Positions 37,034 through 45,616 of a stretch of 64,000 bases of DNA are shown here, piece by piece (positions within the stretch are counted from its first letter, which is position 1; each line of letters begins with the position of its first letter). Source of the DNA: Herbidospora yilanensis (GTDB lineage Bacteria; Actinomycetota; Actinomycetes; Streptosporangiales; Streptosporangiaceae); assembly GCF_001570565.1 (NCBI RefSeq), contig NZ_BBXE01000015.1, forward strand, positions 212,841-276,840. Direction: 5' to 3'. The translations under genes were made by a program, and so were the position numbers. Under the pieces are notes generated by a model. The model was given only the letters and a program-made list of their open reading frames with translations, searched no databases and was not told the origin of the DNA.

Positions 37034-37429
37034 ATGGCGAAACGACCGCAGCTCACCGGCCGGGCCGCGATCCTCGCGGTCGTGGTCTGCGCGATCGCGA
37101 TGAGCCTGGCCTATCCTGTGCGCGAGTTCCTCGCCCAGCGGCGGCAGATCGCTCAACTCGAACAGCAGCAGGCCAGGGCCCTGTCCGACCTGCGCTCGCT
37201 CGAAGAGGAACGCAAACGACTCGAAGACCCCGAATACCTCAAGCGCGAGGCCCGCGAGAAACTGCATTTCTGCGAGCCCGGCGCCCACTGCTACGGGGTC
37301 CTCGACGACGGAACGAAGACATCCGCCTCGGCCGGACAGCGCAAGGCCGCCGTCTCGCCGTGGTACATCTCGCTCTGGCAGTCGGTCGAATCGGCCGACC
37401 GGGGCGAAGGCAAGAAAATGGGGGGATAG
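37034..37429 (+). CDS. divIC: FtsB/DivIC-type septum formation initiator
   Basis: A 131-residue bitopic membrane protein: a basic N-terminus, a membrane helix at about 12-29 (AILAVVVCAIAMSLAYPV), and an extracytoplasmic coiled coil (RQIAQLEQQQARALSDLRSL and on to residue 66), then the PEYLKREAREKLHFCEPG motif of the family. It works in the divisome with FtsL and FtsQ. The order eno-divIC-DUF501-ppx is the standard actinobacterial one. Its stop overlaps the start of the DUF501 gene as TAGTG. Confidence 0.93.
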   Translation: MAKRPQLTGRAAILAVVVCAIAMSLAYPVREFLAQRRQIAQLEQQQARALSDLRSLEEERKRLEDPEYLKREAREKLHFCEPGAHCYGVLDDGTKTSASAGQRKAAVSPWYISLWQSVESADRGEGKKMGG

Positions 37430-37929
37430 TGTCCGGGGTCAGTCCAGACGACCTGGCGGCGGTCGAGGCCCAACTGGGCCGTCCTCCGCGCGGCGTGCGC
37501 GCGGTCGCGCACCGATGCCCGTGCGGCCTGCCCGACGTGGTCGAGACGTCACCCCGCCTCCCCGACGGCACTCCCTTCCCGACGACCTTCTACCTGACCT
37601 GCCCCCGCGCGGCCTCGGCGATCGGCACCCTGGAGGCCGAGGGCGTCATGGCCGAGATGCGCGAACGCCTCGCCGCCGACCCCGATCTGGCGGCGCGTTA
37701 CCAGGCCGCCCACGACGACTACCTGGCCCGCCGCGACAAGGCCGCGGCCGAAGACGGCCTGGAGCCCCTGCCCCGCGGCACCCAGACGGCCGGAGGGATG
37801 CCCGACCGGGTCAAGTGCCTTCATGCGCTGGTCGGCCACGAACTCGCCGCCCCGGGAACCAACCCGTTCGGCCGCGAGGCGCTCGACGCGCTGCCGGAGT
37901 GGTGGGCCGAGGGCCCCTGCGTCTGCTGA
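37429..37929 (+). CDS. DUF501 family protein
   Basis: A 166-residue protein of unknown function that accompanies divIC and ppx in most actinobacteria. The recognisable blocks are QLGRPPRGVRAVAHRCPCGL, PFPTTFYLTCPRAASAIGTL, and GMPDRVKCLHALVGHELA, ending in PEWWAEGPCVC; the cysteines in CPCG, KCLH and CVC may bind metal. The start GTG at 37429 overlaps the divIC stop, and the conserved domain begins ten residues later. Confidence 0.93.
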   Translation: MSGVSPDDLAAVEAQLGRPPRGVRAVAHRCPCGLPDVVETSPRLPDGTPFPTTFYLTCPRAASAIGTLEAEGVMAEMRERLAADPDLAARYQAAHDDYLARRDKAAAEDGLEPLPRGTQTAGGMPDRVKCLHALVGHELAAPGTNPFGREALDALPEWWAEGPCVC

Positions 37930-37949
37930 GATCCGTCTTCTGTCACGGC

Positions 37950-37969
37950 GCCGCCCACCCCGGGGCGGC
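37950..37969 (+). terminator. hairpin between DUF501 gene and ppx
   Basis: GCCGCCC and GGGCGGC form a 7-bp GC stem with a 6-base loop, 21 bases after the DUF501 stop. No T run follows, and ppx starts 100 bases beyond. Confidence 0.5.
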
Positions 37970-38069
37970 ATGGAGGACCAACGGCGGCGGTTGATCGCCC
38001 GGTGGCCCGGTAGCTTGGCCGCATATGCTGGCGGGTCTGATCGCCGGTGCCGACGAGGTGGGTTGAATA

Positions 38070-38960
38070 GTGACACGTGTGGCCGCCATCGACTGTGGGA
38101 CCAACTCGGTCCGGTTGCTCATCGCCGACGTCGAAGGTGACACGCTCACCGACGTCGCGCGGCGGATGGAGATCGTCCGGCTCGGGCAGGGCGTCGACAA
38201 GACCGGGATGCTCGCCCCCGAGGCCCTGGAGCGCACCTTCGCCGCCATGCGCGGCTACGCCGCGGAGATCCTCGACGAGGGCGCGGTGAAGACCCGGGTC
38301 GTCGCGACCTCCGCCACCCGCGACGCGGGGAACCGCGACGTCTTCGTCGACGGCGTGCGCGCCATCTTCGGCGTGGAGCCCGAAGTGGTGACCGGTGACG
38401 CGGAGGCCAATCTCTCCTTCAACGGGGCCGTAAGGGGCATTTCCGACCCGCAGGGACCCTATCTGGTCGTCGACATCGGCGGCGGTTCGACCGAGTTCGT
38501 CGTCGGCTCGTCGGCGGTCAAGGGCGCCCGGTCGATGGACATCGGCTGTGTCCGCCTCACCGAACGCCACGACGGCGACTTCGCCGCCATGCGGGCCGAC
38601 ATCGACGCCGCCCTGGGCGTGGTGGCCGACACGGTCCCGGTACGCGAGGCCCGGACCCTCGTCGGCCTCGCCGGCTCGGTGACGACCGTCGCCGGGATCG
38701 CCCTCGGCCTGCCCCGCTACGACTCGGAGAAGATCCACCACTCGCGCATCCCGGCCGGGGACGTGCACGAGGTGACCGAACGGCTGCTCACGATGACCCG
38801 CGAGGAGCGGGCCGCGATCCCGGTGATGCACCCGGGCCGCGTCGACGTGATCTGCGCGGGCGCGCTCATCCTCGACCGGATCGTGCGTGACTTCGGCTTC
38901 ACCGAGGTGGTCGTGAGCGAGCACGACATCCTCGACGGCATCGCCTGGTCGCTGACCTGA
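38070..38960 (+). CDS. ppx: Ppx/GppA exopolyphosphatase family protein
   Basis: A 296-residue ASKHA-fold phosphatase of the short actinobacterial Ppx type. The phosphate-1 loop is AAIDCGTNSVRLLIAD; VVDIGGGSTEFVVG is the phosphate-2 motif; GLAGSVTTVAGIAL and the SEHDILDGIAW C-terminus complete the fold. It may degrade polyphosphate or (p)ppGpp; short mycobacterial homologues (Rv1026) act on short polyphosphate. GTG 38070 is the start. It ends 4 bases from the convergent P450 gene. Confidence 0.93.
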   Translation: MTRVAAIDCGTNSVRLLIADVEGDTLTDVARRMEIVRLGQGVDKTGMLAPEALERTFAAMRGYAAEILDEGAVKTRVVATSATRDAGNRDVFVDGVRAIFGVEPEVVTGDAEANLSFNGAVRGISDPQGPYLVVDIGGGSTEFVVGSSAVKGARSMDIGCVRLTERHDGDFAAMRADIDAALGVVADTVPVREARTLVGLAGSVTTVAGIALGLPRYDSEKIHHSRIPAGDVHEVTERLLTMTREERAAIPVMHPGRVDVICAGALILDRIVRDFGFTEVVVSEHDILDGIAWSLT

Positions 38961-38964
38961 GGTC

Positions 38965-40149
38965 TCACGTGTTCAGGCGCACCGGCAACGAGAACAGGCC
39001 GCGCATGATGTTGCTCGGCCACCACACCAGATCGTCGGTCGCCAGTTCCAGGTCGGGGAAGCGCCGGATCACCCCGCCGATCGCGACCTCGCCCTCGATC
39101 TTGGCCAGCGCCGCGCCCACGCAGTAGTGGGCGCCGCGCCCGAACGCCAGGTGCGGTTCGTCGACGCGGCCGGGACGGAACGTGTCGGGGTCGTCGAAGG
39201 CCTCCGGGTCGCGGTTGGCCGCCAGCAGCGACACCAGGATCGGTTCGCCGGGGAGCATCTCCTGGCCGCCGATCACGACGGGCTCGGTCGGGAACCGCCA
39301 CGTCGCGTTCCGCACGGGGCCGTCGTAACGCAGCATCTCGTCGATCACGTCGGGCAGCGTCGAAGGGTCCTTCTTCAGCGCCGCGAACTGGCCGGGGTTG
39401 CGTAGGAGCGCCAGCAGCCCGTTGCCGATGAGGGCGACCGTGGTCTCGTGCCCGGCGATCAGCAGCAGGAACGCCGTCGAGGTCAGTTCGTCGGGGCTGA
39501 TGTCGGGGCGTCGCACCAGTTCGGTCAGCAGGTCGTCGCCCGGATGGGTGCGCTTGTGGGCCACCAGGTCGCCCAGGAAGCGCTCCATGCCGTCGGTCGC
39601 CGCCGCGATCTGGCCGATCTCCGAGGCCGCCGCCGAGTCGATCACCGCGGCCAGGCGGTGGAAGGTGGCCCGCTCTGACTCGGGCACGCCCAGCAGGTCG
39701 CAGATGATCGCGATGGGCAGCGGATAGGCCAGGTCGGCGATCAGGTCGGCCTCGTCTTTGGCGGCGATGACGGCGAGCAGGCCCTCGGTCAGTTCCTCGG
39801 CCCTGGCCCGCAGGCTCGCCACCCTCCGGGGCGTGAACGCGGCGCTGACCAGGCGGCGCAGCCGAGGGTGGTCGGGGGAGTCGGCGTTCAGCATGTGCCG
39901 GGCCAGCGTCGAACGGTGGTCGAGGGGGAGGCCGAGTTGCGCGCGGAACCATTCGGGGGAGCCCAGCGCCGGGTCCTTGGCCAGCGCCGGATGGGTCAGC
40001 GCGGTCACCGCGTCGGCGTGACGCGTGATCAGCCAGGCCTCGCAGCTGGGCAGCGGCACCTTGGTGACCGGGGCGTTGCGGCGCAGCCAGTCGTAGGCCG
40101 GGTAGGGGTCGGCGTCGAAGGCGGGGCCGAAGAGTGGAGGGAGGGACAC
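38965..40149 (-). CDS. cytochrome P450
   Basis: A 394-residue soluble bacterial P450 (CYP105/107-like clan). It has the I-helix AGHETT motif, the K-helix E-x-x-R in [11 protein letters not shown], and the haem-binding loop [20 protein letters not shown] with the proximal cysteine. GTG at 40149 is chosen: GGGGAAGGAAAG lies upstream and the peptide begins [20 protein letters not shown], as in the family. Longer starts would run into the divergent uracil-DNA glycosylase gene, whose ATG at 40193 lies 44 bases away. No ferredoxin gene is adjacent, and the substrate is unknown. Confidence 0.94.
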   Translation of the reverse strand: MSLPPLFGPAFDADPYPAYDWLRRNAPVTKVPLPSCEAWLITRHADAVTALTHPALAKDPALGSPEWFRAQLGLPLDHRSTLARHMLNADSPDHPRLRRLVSAAFTPRRVASLRARAEELTEGLLAVIAAKDEADLIADLAYPLPIAIICDLLGVPESERATFHRLAAVIDSAAASEIGQIAAATDGMERFLGDLVAHKRTHPGDDLLTELVRRPDISPDELTSTAFLLLIAGHETTVALIGNGLLALLRNPGQFAALKKDPSTLPDVIDEMLRYDGPVRNATWRFPTEPVVIGGQEMLPGEPILVSLLAANRDPEAFDDPDTFRPGRVDEPHLAFGRGAHYCVGAALAKIEGEVAIGGVIRRFPDLELATDDLVWWPSNIMRGLFSLPVRLNT

Positions 40150-40192
40150 GGCGCTTTCCTTCCCCGCCGCCTCCGCTGGCACGCTTGGGGCC

Positions 40193-40963
40193 ATGAGTTT
40201 CGTACCTCCCGGCACCGGGTGGCCGGACGACCCGGCCACGCCCTCGACCCCCGTCGCGACCACGCCGGCGGAGGTGGCCGACCTGGCCGCGCACAGCCCG
40301 TCGATCGGCGAGCTGACCGCCCGCCAGTCGGTGTGCCGGGCCTGTCCCCGGCTGGTGGCCTGGCGGGAGGAGGTGGCCGACGTGAAGCGGAGGGCGTACC
40401 AGAACGAGACCTACTGGGGACGCCCCATCGCCGGTTGGGGCGACGACGACCCGAAGGTGCTGATCGTGGGCCTGGCCCCCGCCGCCCACGGCGGGAACCG
40501 CACCGGCCGCATCTTCACCGGCGACCGCAGCGGCGACTGGCTCTTCGCCTCCCTCCACCGCACGGGCCTGGCCGCGCAGCCGACGAGCGTGCACGCGGGC
40601 GACGGCCAGCGCCTGATCGGCGCCCGCATGGTCGCGGCGGTCCGCTGCGCGCCTCCCGCCAACAAGCCGACCCCTGGAGAGAGGGACAACTGCTTCCCCT
40701 GGCTGCTCCAGGAGCTTCGTCTCGTACGCCCCCGCGCCATCGTCGCCCTGGGCGGTTTCGCCTGGCAGGCGATCTGGCCCGCTCTGAAGGCCGTGGGCCA
40801 CCCGCTCCCGACCCCGCGTCCGGCGTTCGGCCACGGGGTGGAGGTGCCACTCGACGGGACGACGCTGATCGGCTGCTACCACCCGAGCCAGCAGAACACC
40901 TTCACGGGCCGTGTCACCGAGCCGATGCTCGACGCCGTCTTCACCCGCGCCGCGAGCCTGTGA
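40193..40963 (+). CDS. family 5 uracil-DNA glycosylase (UdgB-type)
   Basis: Removes uracil and some other deaminated bases from DNA. The family-5 features are present: four cysteine-type cluster ligands are suggested by SVCRACPRL and further Cys in [10 protein letters not shown] and RDNCFPWL (Fe-S cluster), the active-site motif [14 protein letters not shown], and [11 protein letters not shown] near the C-terminus. The length of 256 aa is as expected for mycobacterial/Thermus UdgB. It is divergent from the P450 gene, and its 3' side leads into the ndh regulatory region. Confidence 0.93.
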   Translation: MSFVPPGTGWPDDPATPSTPVATTPAEVADLAAHSPSIGELTARQSVCRACPRLVAWREEVADVKRRAYQNETYWGRPIAGWGDDDPKVLIVGLAPAAHGGNRTGRIFTGDRSGDWLFASLHRTGLAAQPTSVHAGDGQRLIGARMVAAVRCAPPANKPTPGERDNCFPWLLQELRLVRPRAIVALGGFAWQAIWPALKAVGHPLPTPRPAFGHGVEVPLDGTTLIGCYHPSQQNTFTGRVTEPMLDAVFTRAASL

Positions 40964-40991
40964 CGGCCCGTGTTCTTGCTGGTCACAGGGA

Positions 40992-41009
40992 TTGTGAATT
41001 GCTTCACAT
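40992..41009 (+). promoter_or_regulatory. Rex-type operator 1 upstream of ndh
   Basis: TTGTGAA-TTGC-TTCACAT matches the Rex consensus TTGTGAA-N4-TTCACAA except for the last base. It overlaps a second dyad CTTCACA-TG-TGTGAAG (41002-41017). It is about 180 bases before the ndh start. Confidence 0.6.
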
Positions 41010-41140
41010 GTGTGAAGTCGGTCACGTCCGAAAGTTTGGGCAAAATTCCCGCGTCAAGTCGTACCGGAAATTTCTGAACTGGAAAGTTCGGTCAAGTTGC
41101 CTTGGGAAGGGATTGGCCCCGCCCGGTGTTGTTCAGGTAG

Positions 41141-41160
41141 CTTGTGAATGCTTTCACAAG
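41141..41160 (+). promoter_or_regulatory. Rex-type operator 2 upstream of ndh
   Basis: CTTGTGAA-TGCT-TTCACAAG is a perfect 8-bp inverted repeat that contains an exact Rex consensus, ending 25 bases before the ndh start. Rex is the NAD+/NADH-sensing repressor of actinobacterial respiratory genes, and ndh is a known type of target. Confidence 0.8.
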
Positions 41161-41184
41161 CGATCGGACACACGAAGGGCATCC

Positions 41185-42504
41185 GTGGTGAACCGCACGT
41201 CGAAGCACATCGTCATCGTTGGCGGTGGATACGTGGGCATGTACACCGGCCTGCGGCTCCAGCGCACCCTCCGTCGCGAACTGCGGAACGGATCGGTCCG
41301 TATCACCCTCATCGACCCGCAGTCCTACATGACCTACCAGCCGTTCCTGCCGGAGGCCGCCGCGGGAAGCATCTCGCCGCGCCACGTCGTGGCGCCGCTG
41401 CGCCGCGTCCTGCCCAAGGTCCGGATCCTCAACGGCAAGGTCGCCAAGGTCAACCACGAGCAGCGCGAGCTGACCTTCGAGCCGAGTGTGGGCGAACCCC
41501 GCGAGATCGGCTACGACGTCGTGGTCATGGCGGCCGGCTCGGTCTCCCGCACGCTGCCGATCCCGGGGCTCGCCGACGCGGCCATCGGGTTCAAGTCGGT
41601 CGGCGAGGCCATCGCGCTGCGCAACCGCGTGCTGGCGCTGCTCGACCGGGCCGAGTCGACCGACGACGAGGAGGTGCGGCGCCGGGCGCTCACCTTCGTC
41701 GTGGTCGGCGGCGGGTTCGCCGGGATCGAGGCGCTGGCCGAGCTCCAGGACATGACCGACGACGCGATCTCCTACTACCCGTCGATCAAGAAGAGCGACC
41801 TGCGGTGGGTGCTGATCGAGGCGACCGACCGGATCCTGCCCGAGGTCGGCCCCGAGATGGGCACCTGGACCGCCGAGCAGCTCCGCGAGCGCGGCATCGA
41901 GCTGAAGATGTCGACCCGGCTGAACTCGGTCGTCGGCGGCCACGTCGAGACCAGCGACGGCGACGCCTTCGAGTCGGCGACGGTCGTGTGGACGGCCGGC
42001 GTGAAGGCCGCCCCGATCGTCAACTCCGGCGACTTCCCGCTCGACGAGCGCGGCCGCGTCAAGACCACGACCAAGCTCACCGTCAGCGGCGTCGAGGGCG
42101 CCTTCGCGGCCGGTGACGTGGCGGGCGTGCCCGACCTCACCCACCCCGGGGAGTACTGCGCGCCCAACGCCCAGCACGCCGTCCGCCAGGCCAGGGTCCT
42201 CGGCGACAACGTCACCGCCTACCTGCGTGGACGCCCTCTCAAGGACTACAAGCACAAGTACGTCGGCTCGGTCGCCGGGCTGGGCCTGCACAAGGGCGTC
42301 GCGAACGTCTACGGAGTCAAGCTGCGCGGCTGGCCCGCGTGGTTCATGCACCGGACCTACCACCTGTCGCGGGTGCCGACCACCAACCGGAAGGTCCGCG
42401 TCATGGCCGACTGGACCCTCTCGTTGTTCTTCCGCCGGGAGACCGTGTCGCTCGGTGAGATCGAGCACCCCCGCGACCAGTTCAGAGCCGCTGCCGCCGG
42501 GTAA
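41185..42504 (+). CDS. ndh: type II NADH dehydrogenase (NAD(P)/FAD-dependent oxidoreductase)
   Basis: Single-subunit, non-proton-pumping NADH:quinone oxidoreductase of the respiratory chain. The FAD-binding Rossmann motif is IVIVGGGYVGMYTGLRLQ near the N-terminus, the NADH-binding motif is FVVVGGGFAGIEALAELQDM, and the second FAD motif is GAFAAGDVAGVPD. The C-terminal part (about 390-439, including RTYHLSRVPTTNRKVRVMAD) is the usual membrane-associating region. The start is GTG 41185 or 41188 after GAAGG. Two Rex-type operators lie upstream, so it should be induced when NADH is high. The length of 439 aa is normal. Confidence 0.93.
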   Translation: MVNRTSKHIVIVGGGYVGMYTGLRLQRTLRRELRNGSVRITLIDPQSYMTYQPFLPEAAAGSISPRHVVAPLRRVLPKVRILNGKVAKVNHEQRELTFEPSVGEPREIGYDVVVMAAGSVSRTLPIPGLADAAIGFKSVGEAIALRNRVLALLDRAESTDDEEVRRRALTFVVVGGGFAGIEALAELQDMTDDAISYYPSIKKSDLRWVLIEATDRILPEVGPEMGTWTAEQLRERGIELKMSTRLNSVVGGHVETSDGDAFESATVVWTAGVKAAPIVNSGDFPLDERGRVKTTTKLTVSGVEGAFAAGDVAGVPDLTHPGEYCAPNAQHAVRQARVLGDNVTAYLRGRPLKDYKHKYVGSVAGLGLHKGVANVYGVKLRGWPAWFMHRTYHLSRVPTTNRKVRVMADWTLSLFFRRETVSLGEIEHPRDQFRAAAAG

Positions 42505-42523
42505 CCCCGGCATCTCCCTTTGT

Positions 42524-42559
42524 TAACGGCCCGCGCCTACCATCAGGCGCGGGCCGTTA
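42524..42559 (+). terminator. strong hairpin after ndh
   Basis: TAACGGCCCGCGCCT and AGGCGCGGGCCGTTA form a perfect 15-bp stem with the loop ACCATC, 19 bases after the ndh stop. It should end the ndh transcript. Confidence 0.85.
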
Positions 42560-42687
42560 TCACATTGCAAGGCGAGAAGGGAACGCGGATGGTTGTTTCA
42601 TCCCGTTTCGCTAGCCATTCTCCCTGCTACTGTATTGCCGCCCAGTTTGATGGATCGTACGGGGGATGCGGCGTAAGGTCTCACCAG

Positions 42688-42716
42688 TTACAGTTGTGCG
42701 CTCCGTGACGTATGAT
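42688..42716 (+). promoter_or_regulatory. promoter of the UAA tRNA
   Basis: TTACAG (42688-42693) and TATGAT (42711-42716) have exactly 17 bases between them, close to the main vegetative consensus. The tRNA 5' end follows at +7 from the -10 box. Confidence 0.65.
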
Positions 42717-42722
42717 CGCGGC

Positions 42723-42795
42723 GCCCCCGTAGCCCAATGGCAGAGGCAAGCCCCTTAAAAGGGCTTTAGTGCGGGTTCGAGTCCCGCCGGGGGCA
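42723..42795 (+). tRNA. tRNA with anticodon TAA (Leu by anticodon) but class I fold
   Basis: A 73-nt cloverleaf: acceptor GCCCCCG/CGGGGGC, anticodon stem AGCCC/GGGCT around CTTAAAA (anticodon TAA, reading UUA), variable loop TTAGT of only five bases, T arm GCGGG-TTCGAGT-CCCGC, discriminator A, no encoded CCA. The D stem has just three strong pairs (GCC/GGC). Bacterial leucine tRNAs normally have a long extra arm, so the amino acid is uncertain. It has its own promoter and a hairpin terminator, which argues for a working gene. Confidence 0.8.
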
Positions 42796-42814
42796 CCGTT
42801 TGGTGGCGTAATTC

Positions 42815-42847
42815 GGCCCGTGACCAGCAGAAATGCGGTCGCGGGCC
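42815..42847 (+). terminator. hairpin after the UAA tRNA
   Basis: GGCCCGTGACC pairs with GGTCGCGGGCC (11 bp with one G-T pair) around an 11-base loop, 20 bases after the tRNA. It probably ends the tRNA transcript. Confidence 0.7.
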
Positions 42848-43509
42848 GTTGTGATTCCAGGATGGCCGCGGTTAATGCCCGCGAACCGACCTGCGACGAT
42901 GATCGTCCGCCTCGCCGTCAGCGCTCCGGTCAAGGCCGGAACCCCTCTGTGGACGCCGGATCGAGCCTCCGGCGGGCGTCGCGAGCCGATCTTTGTCAGG
43001 GCCGAGGAGGGCTCCCGGGGGTGTAGTCGCGTGCACGGCCTTGCTTCGAGGGGAGAATCCCATTTCGCGGCCGAAGGCGGGTCGCTTCCCTTTCGGTACT
43101 GGCGGCAGGCGGAAAACGTTGCTAAGGGGTGCCTGATAAATCCCTGATCATGGATGGGGGCACCAGGGGCGCGTCCGGGACCGTTCCGCGGGCGCGACCT
43201 TTCTCGCGAGCTCGGAGAATACCGTTGGAGCGATTCTGTCGCCCACTGGTGAAAGGCATTGACAAGGCGATTCTGAATTCACCAAGAATCGTTTTCCGCT
43301 GATTCTTCCGGTCATGGGTCTCGGTAATTGCCGTCGACAAGTTTTCGCAGGTGGGAGGTGGTGTGAAGGTGATCGGCGATGTCTCCGGCGTCAATTCCGG
43401 CCGGTCTGGGTCCGGGCGGGCCACGTGTGATCACCTGCCCGTCGGGGCATGTCCCGGAATGGTTCCATGTGGAGCGGTAAAATTTCCGCCAAGCCGACCG
43501 TGAGAACCG
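42848..43509 (+). other. gene-free stretch after the UAA tRNA
   Basis: About 660 bases with no reading frame that I can support on either strand; the frames present are short, lack good ribosome sites and have no recognisable motif. Parts (for example 43225-43330) are less GC-rich than the rest of the window. No integrase fragment or att-like repeat of the tRNA 3' end was seen. It may be decayed DNA or hold an unrecognised RNA. Confidence 0.5.
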
Positions 43510-44661
43510 TCAAGTAACATCAGTCACTTTGGTGGCCGTCCCTTTCTCCCAGGTTCCGTCCAGGCGGCGGCCCCGGAGCGCTGATCTGACCGCGTCAGGC
43601 AGATCGGGCGAGTCCATCGCGTCAAGTTCGGCCGGGGTCCATTCCCTGGCCGCCACGAGCGTGGCCAGCGGCTTCGCCAGACCCTCGCCCACCAGGCAAC
43701 GGACCGCCCGGGGCAGCAGCTCGGGCCGGGAGGCGGCCAGCCGGAGGAACGCCTCGGCGGCCTCGGGGCACTCGTCCGCGATCAGCGCCAGCCACCACAA
43801 CGCCCGCCGGGCCTGCTTGACCGACACGTCCCGGGTGAGGCGGTCGACGAGCCCGGGACGGGCGGCCGCGAACTCCGCCAGCAGCCGCCCCGCGAGCGGC
43901 ACCGGGCGCGGCGGACGCTCGGCGGCCCACTCCGCCAGCGACTCCAGCTCGGCCGCCGTCCGGCCGGCCAGCTCCGGGATCCGCCGCAGCAGCGTCGGCC
44001 GGGCCCCCACCAGCAACGCGGCGGCGACCACGTCGTCCAGCGGATCGGCGTCCCGGGCGTTCACCACGCCATCGGGCCCCGACAGGCGCACCACCTGCTC
44101 GACGCCGCAGGGCCGCCGGACTTCGAGAAGCAGCCGGACCGTCGTGGTCCCCCGGTAGGCGCGCAGCTCCGCGAGCAGGGCGTCGAGGTCGTCCCGGAGG
44201 TCGGCCTCCTCCACCAGGATCAGCGTCGGCCGTCCCACGTTCTGGAGCGCCCGCAGGAGGTCGCGGCCCGCGCCGGGCCGGAGCAGGCCGGTCCGCCACT
44301 TCGGGCCGCGGCCGAGGGCGAACTCCCGCATGAGCCGCGACTTGCCCGCCCCCGGAGGACCGGCGACCGCCAGCACCGACGCCGTCGCCGGCCCGTCGCA
44401 CCAGTCGGCGAGCCGCCACGACTCCCCGTCGCGTCTCCGGCCGGGCGCCGGACGGCCCACCGGCTCCAGCGCTCCGGCGATGACCCGCCGGGCCTTCCGC
44501 GACTGGAGGCCGCGCACGACGGCCACGACGACGGCCGCACCGACGAGATGGACCGCCAAGGAGATCGCGCTACCCTCGGTGACCCAGTCGACCACCCCGC
44601 GGAACGTCAGCGCCAGTCCCAGCGACCCGCTCGGCAGCCACGCCCTCAACCGATCCCTCAT
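43510..44661 (-). CDS. membrane-anchored P-loop NTPase of unknown function
   Basis: A 383-residue protein from ATG 44661 (a longer start at 44718 adds 19 residues). Two hydrophobic segments come first (about 11-25 and 32-51, AISLAVHLVGAAVVVAVVRG), then a P-loop domain with Walker A VAGPPGAGKSRLMREFALG (100-118) and Walker B LILVEEADLRDD. The C-terminal half is Leu/Ala/Arg-rich helix, suggestive of helical repeats. This is the STAND/AAA-like architecture of signalling ATPases, with no effector domain that I recognise. It overlaps the end of the DUF418 gene upstream on the same strand by about 90 bases. Function unknown. Confidence 0.7.
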   Translation of the reverse strand: MRDRLRAWLPSGSLGLALTFRGVVDWVTEGSAISLAVHLVGAAVVVAVVRGLQSRKARRVIAGALEPVGRPAPGRRRDGESWRLADWCDGPATASVLAVAGPPGAGKSRLMREFALGRGPKWRTGLLRPGAGRDLLRALQNVGRPTLILVEEADLRDDLDALLAELRAYRGTTTVRLLLEVRRPCGVEQVVRLSGPDGVVNARDADPLDDVVAAALLVGARPTLLRRIPELAGRTAAELESLAEWAAERPPRPVPLAGRLLAEFAAARPGLVDRLTRDVSVKQARRALWWLALIADECPEAAEAFLRLAASRPELLPRAVRCLVGEGLAKPLATLVAAREWTPAELDAMDSPDLPDAVRSALRGRRLDGTWEKGTATKVTDVT

Positions 44662-45616
44662 GGGATCGATCAATACCGTGACGGGCCCGTCTCGGATAGG
44701 TGGCCAGACGCCACACATACTCGACCGGTCCCTGCCGGAAACGCCGCAACCACAACGTCGACCACACCCACTGCACGGACAGCACGGCCGCCGCGATGCC
44801 CAGCACCGTGGCCGTCGACCAGTCCTCGGCCGTGCCGCCGACGAGCGGCCGCAGCGCCAGCACGAGCAGCGTCGCCGTCAGGTAGTCGGTCAGCGCCATC
44901 CGGCCGAGAGGCGCGAAAAGGGCGTACAGGAACCTCCGGAGAGGGCCGCGCAGCAGCACCAGGAACAGGCAGACGTAGACGACGGCGGTCGCCAGCCCGG
45001 CGGCCGTGAAGAACCGGACGTCGGACGCCTGCAGGTACCCCAGTACGACGGCCGGCACCAGCGCCACCCCGCCGACGATCGCCGGAACCCGGGCCGACGC
45101 GTCCAGCCGGTCGGCCACCCCGTAGCGGACCAGCGCCGACCCCAGCAGGAACAACCCGGGGACCACCAGGATCCCGCCGCCGAGGAACAGCGCCAGGCCC
45201 AGCGCCGCCACCGAGGCCACGGCGACCACCCGGCGGGGCAACCACGTCGACGGCAGCAGGACGACCAGCCCGGCGGCGGCGTAGATCGTCAGGACGTCGC
45301 CGTTCCACAGCAGCCGGTGGGCCAGACCGAGCACCAGCAGCGCCAGGAGCCGCCGCGCCAGCACCACCCGCGTGCCCGCCGACTCGTAGAGGAGCCAGAA
45401 CCCCATTCCGAACAGCAGTGAGAAGATGGGGAAGAACCGATGGTCGACCAGCAGTCCGAGCCACAGGTCGGCCGTGGTGGGCGGCCCGCCGTCGGGCGGC
45501 AGCAGCCCGACCGTGGTGGCGATGGGCCGGACGTTGGCGACGAGGATCCCGCAGAGCGCGAAGCCGCGGATGACGTCGAGAGCCACGATGCGTGGCCGGG
45601 GGGATAGCCGTGACAT
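44570..45616 (-). CDS. DUF418 / YeiB-like integral membrane protein
   Basis: A 348-residue polytopic protein. The N-terminus RIVALDVIRGFALCGILVAN is the typical DUF418 opening (R-x-x-x-L-D-x-x-R-G-F-A-L-x-G-I), FFPIFSLLFGMGF is the conserved second block, and the C-terminal domain has GRMALTDYLTATLLVLALRP and RFRQGPVEYVWRLATYP, where the family usually ends. About 40 more residues (ARHGIDRSHEGSVEGVAAER ...) are low-complexity and overlap the NTPase gene, so the normal stop may have been lost. The function is unknown, possibly transport or acyl transfer. Confidence 0.85.
   Translation of the reverse strand: MSRLSPRPRIVALDVIRGFALCGILVANVRPIATTVGLLPPDGGPPTTADLWLGLLVDHRFFPIFSLLFGMGFWLLYESAGTRVVLARRLLALLVLGLAHRLLWNGDVLTIYAAAGLVVLLPSTWLPRRVVAVASVAALGLALFLGGGILVVPGLFLLGSALVRYGVADRLDASARVPAIVGGVALVPAVVLGYLQASDVRFFTAAGLATAVVYVCLFLVLLRGPLRRFLYALFAPLGRMALTDYLTATLLVLALRPLVGGTAEDWSTATVLGIAAAVLSVQWVWSTLWLRRFRQGPVEYVWRLATYPRRARHGIDRSHEGSVEGVAAERVAGTGADVPRGGRLGHRG

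Noticed and set aside
43122..43424. A 100-codon minus-strand frame in the gap after the UAA tRNA
   Set aside because: No ribosome site or motif; composition does not look coding. Left as gene-free sequence.
42723..44718. Prophage or integrative element at the UAA tRNA
   Set aside because: No integrase, excisionase or duplicated tRNA 3' end was found; only a gene-poor stretch and one NTPase gene.
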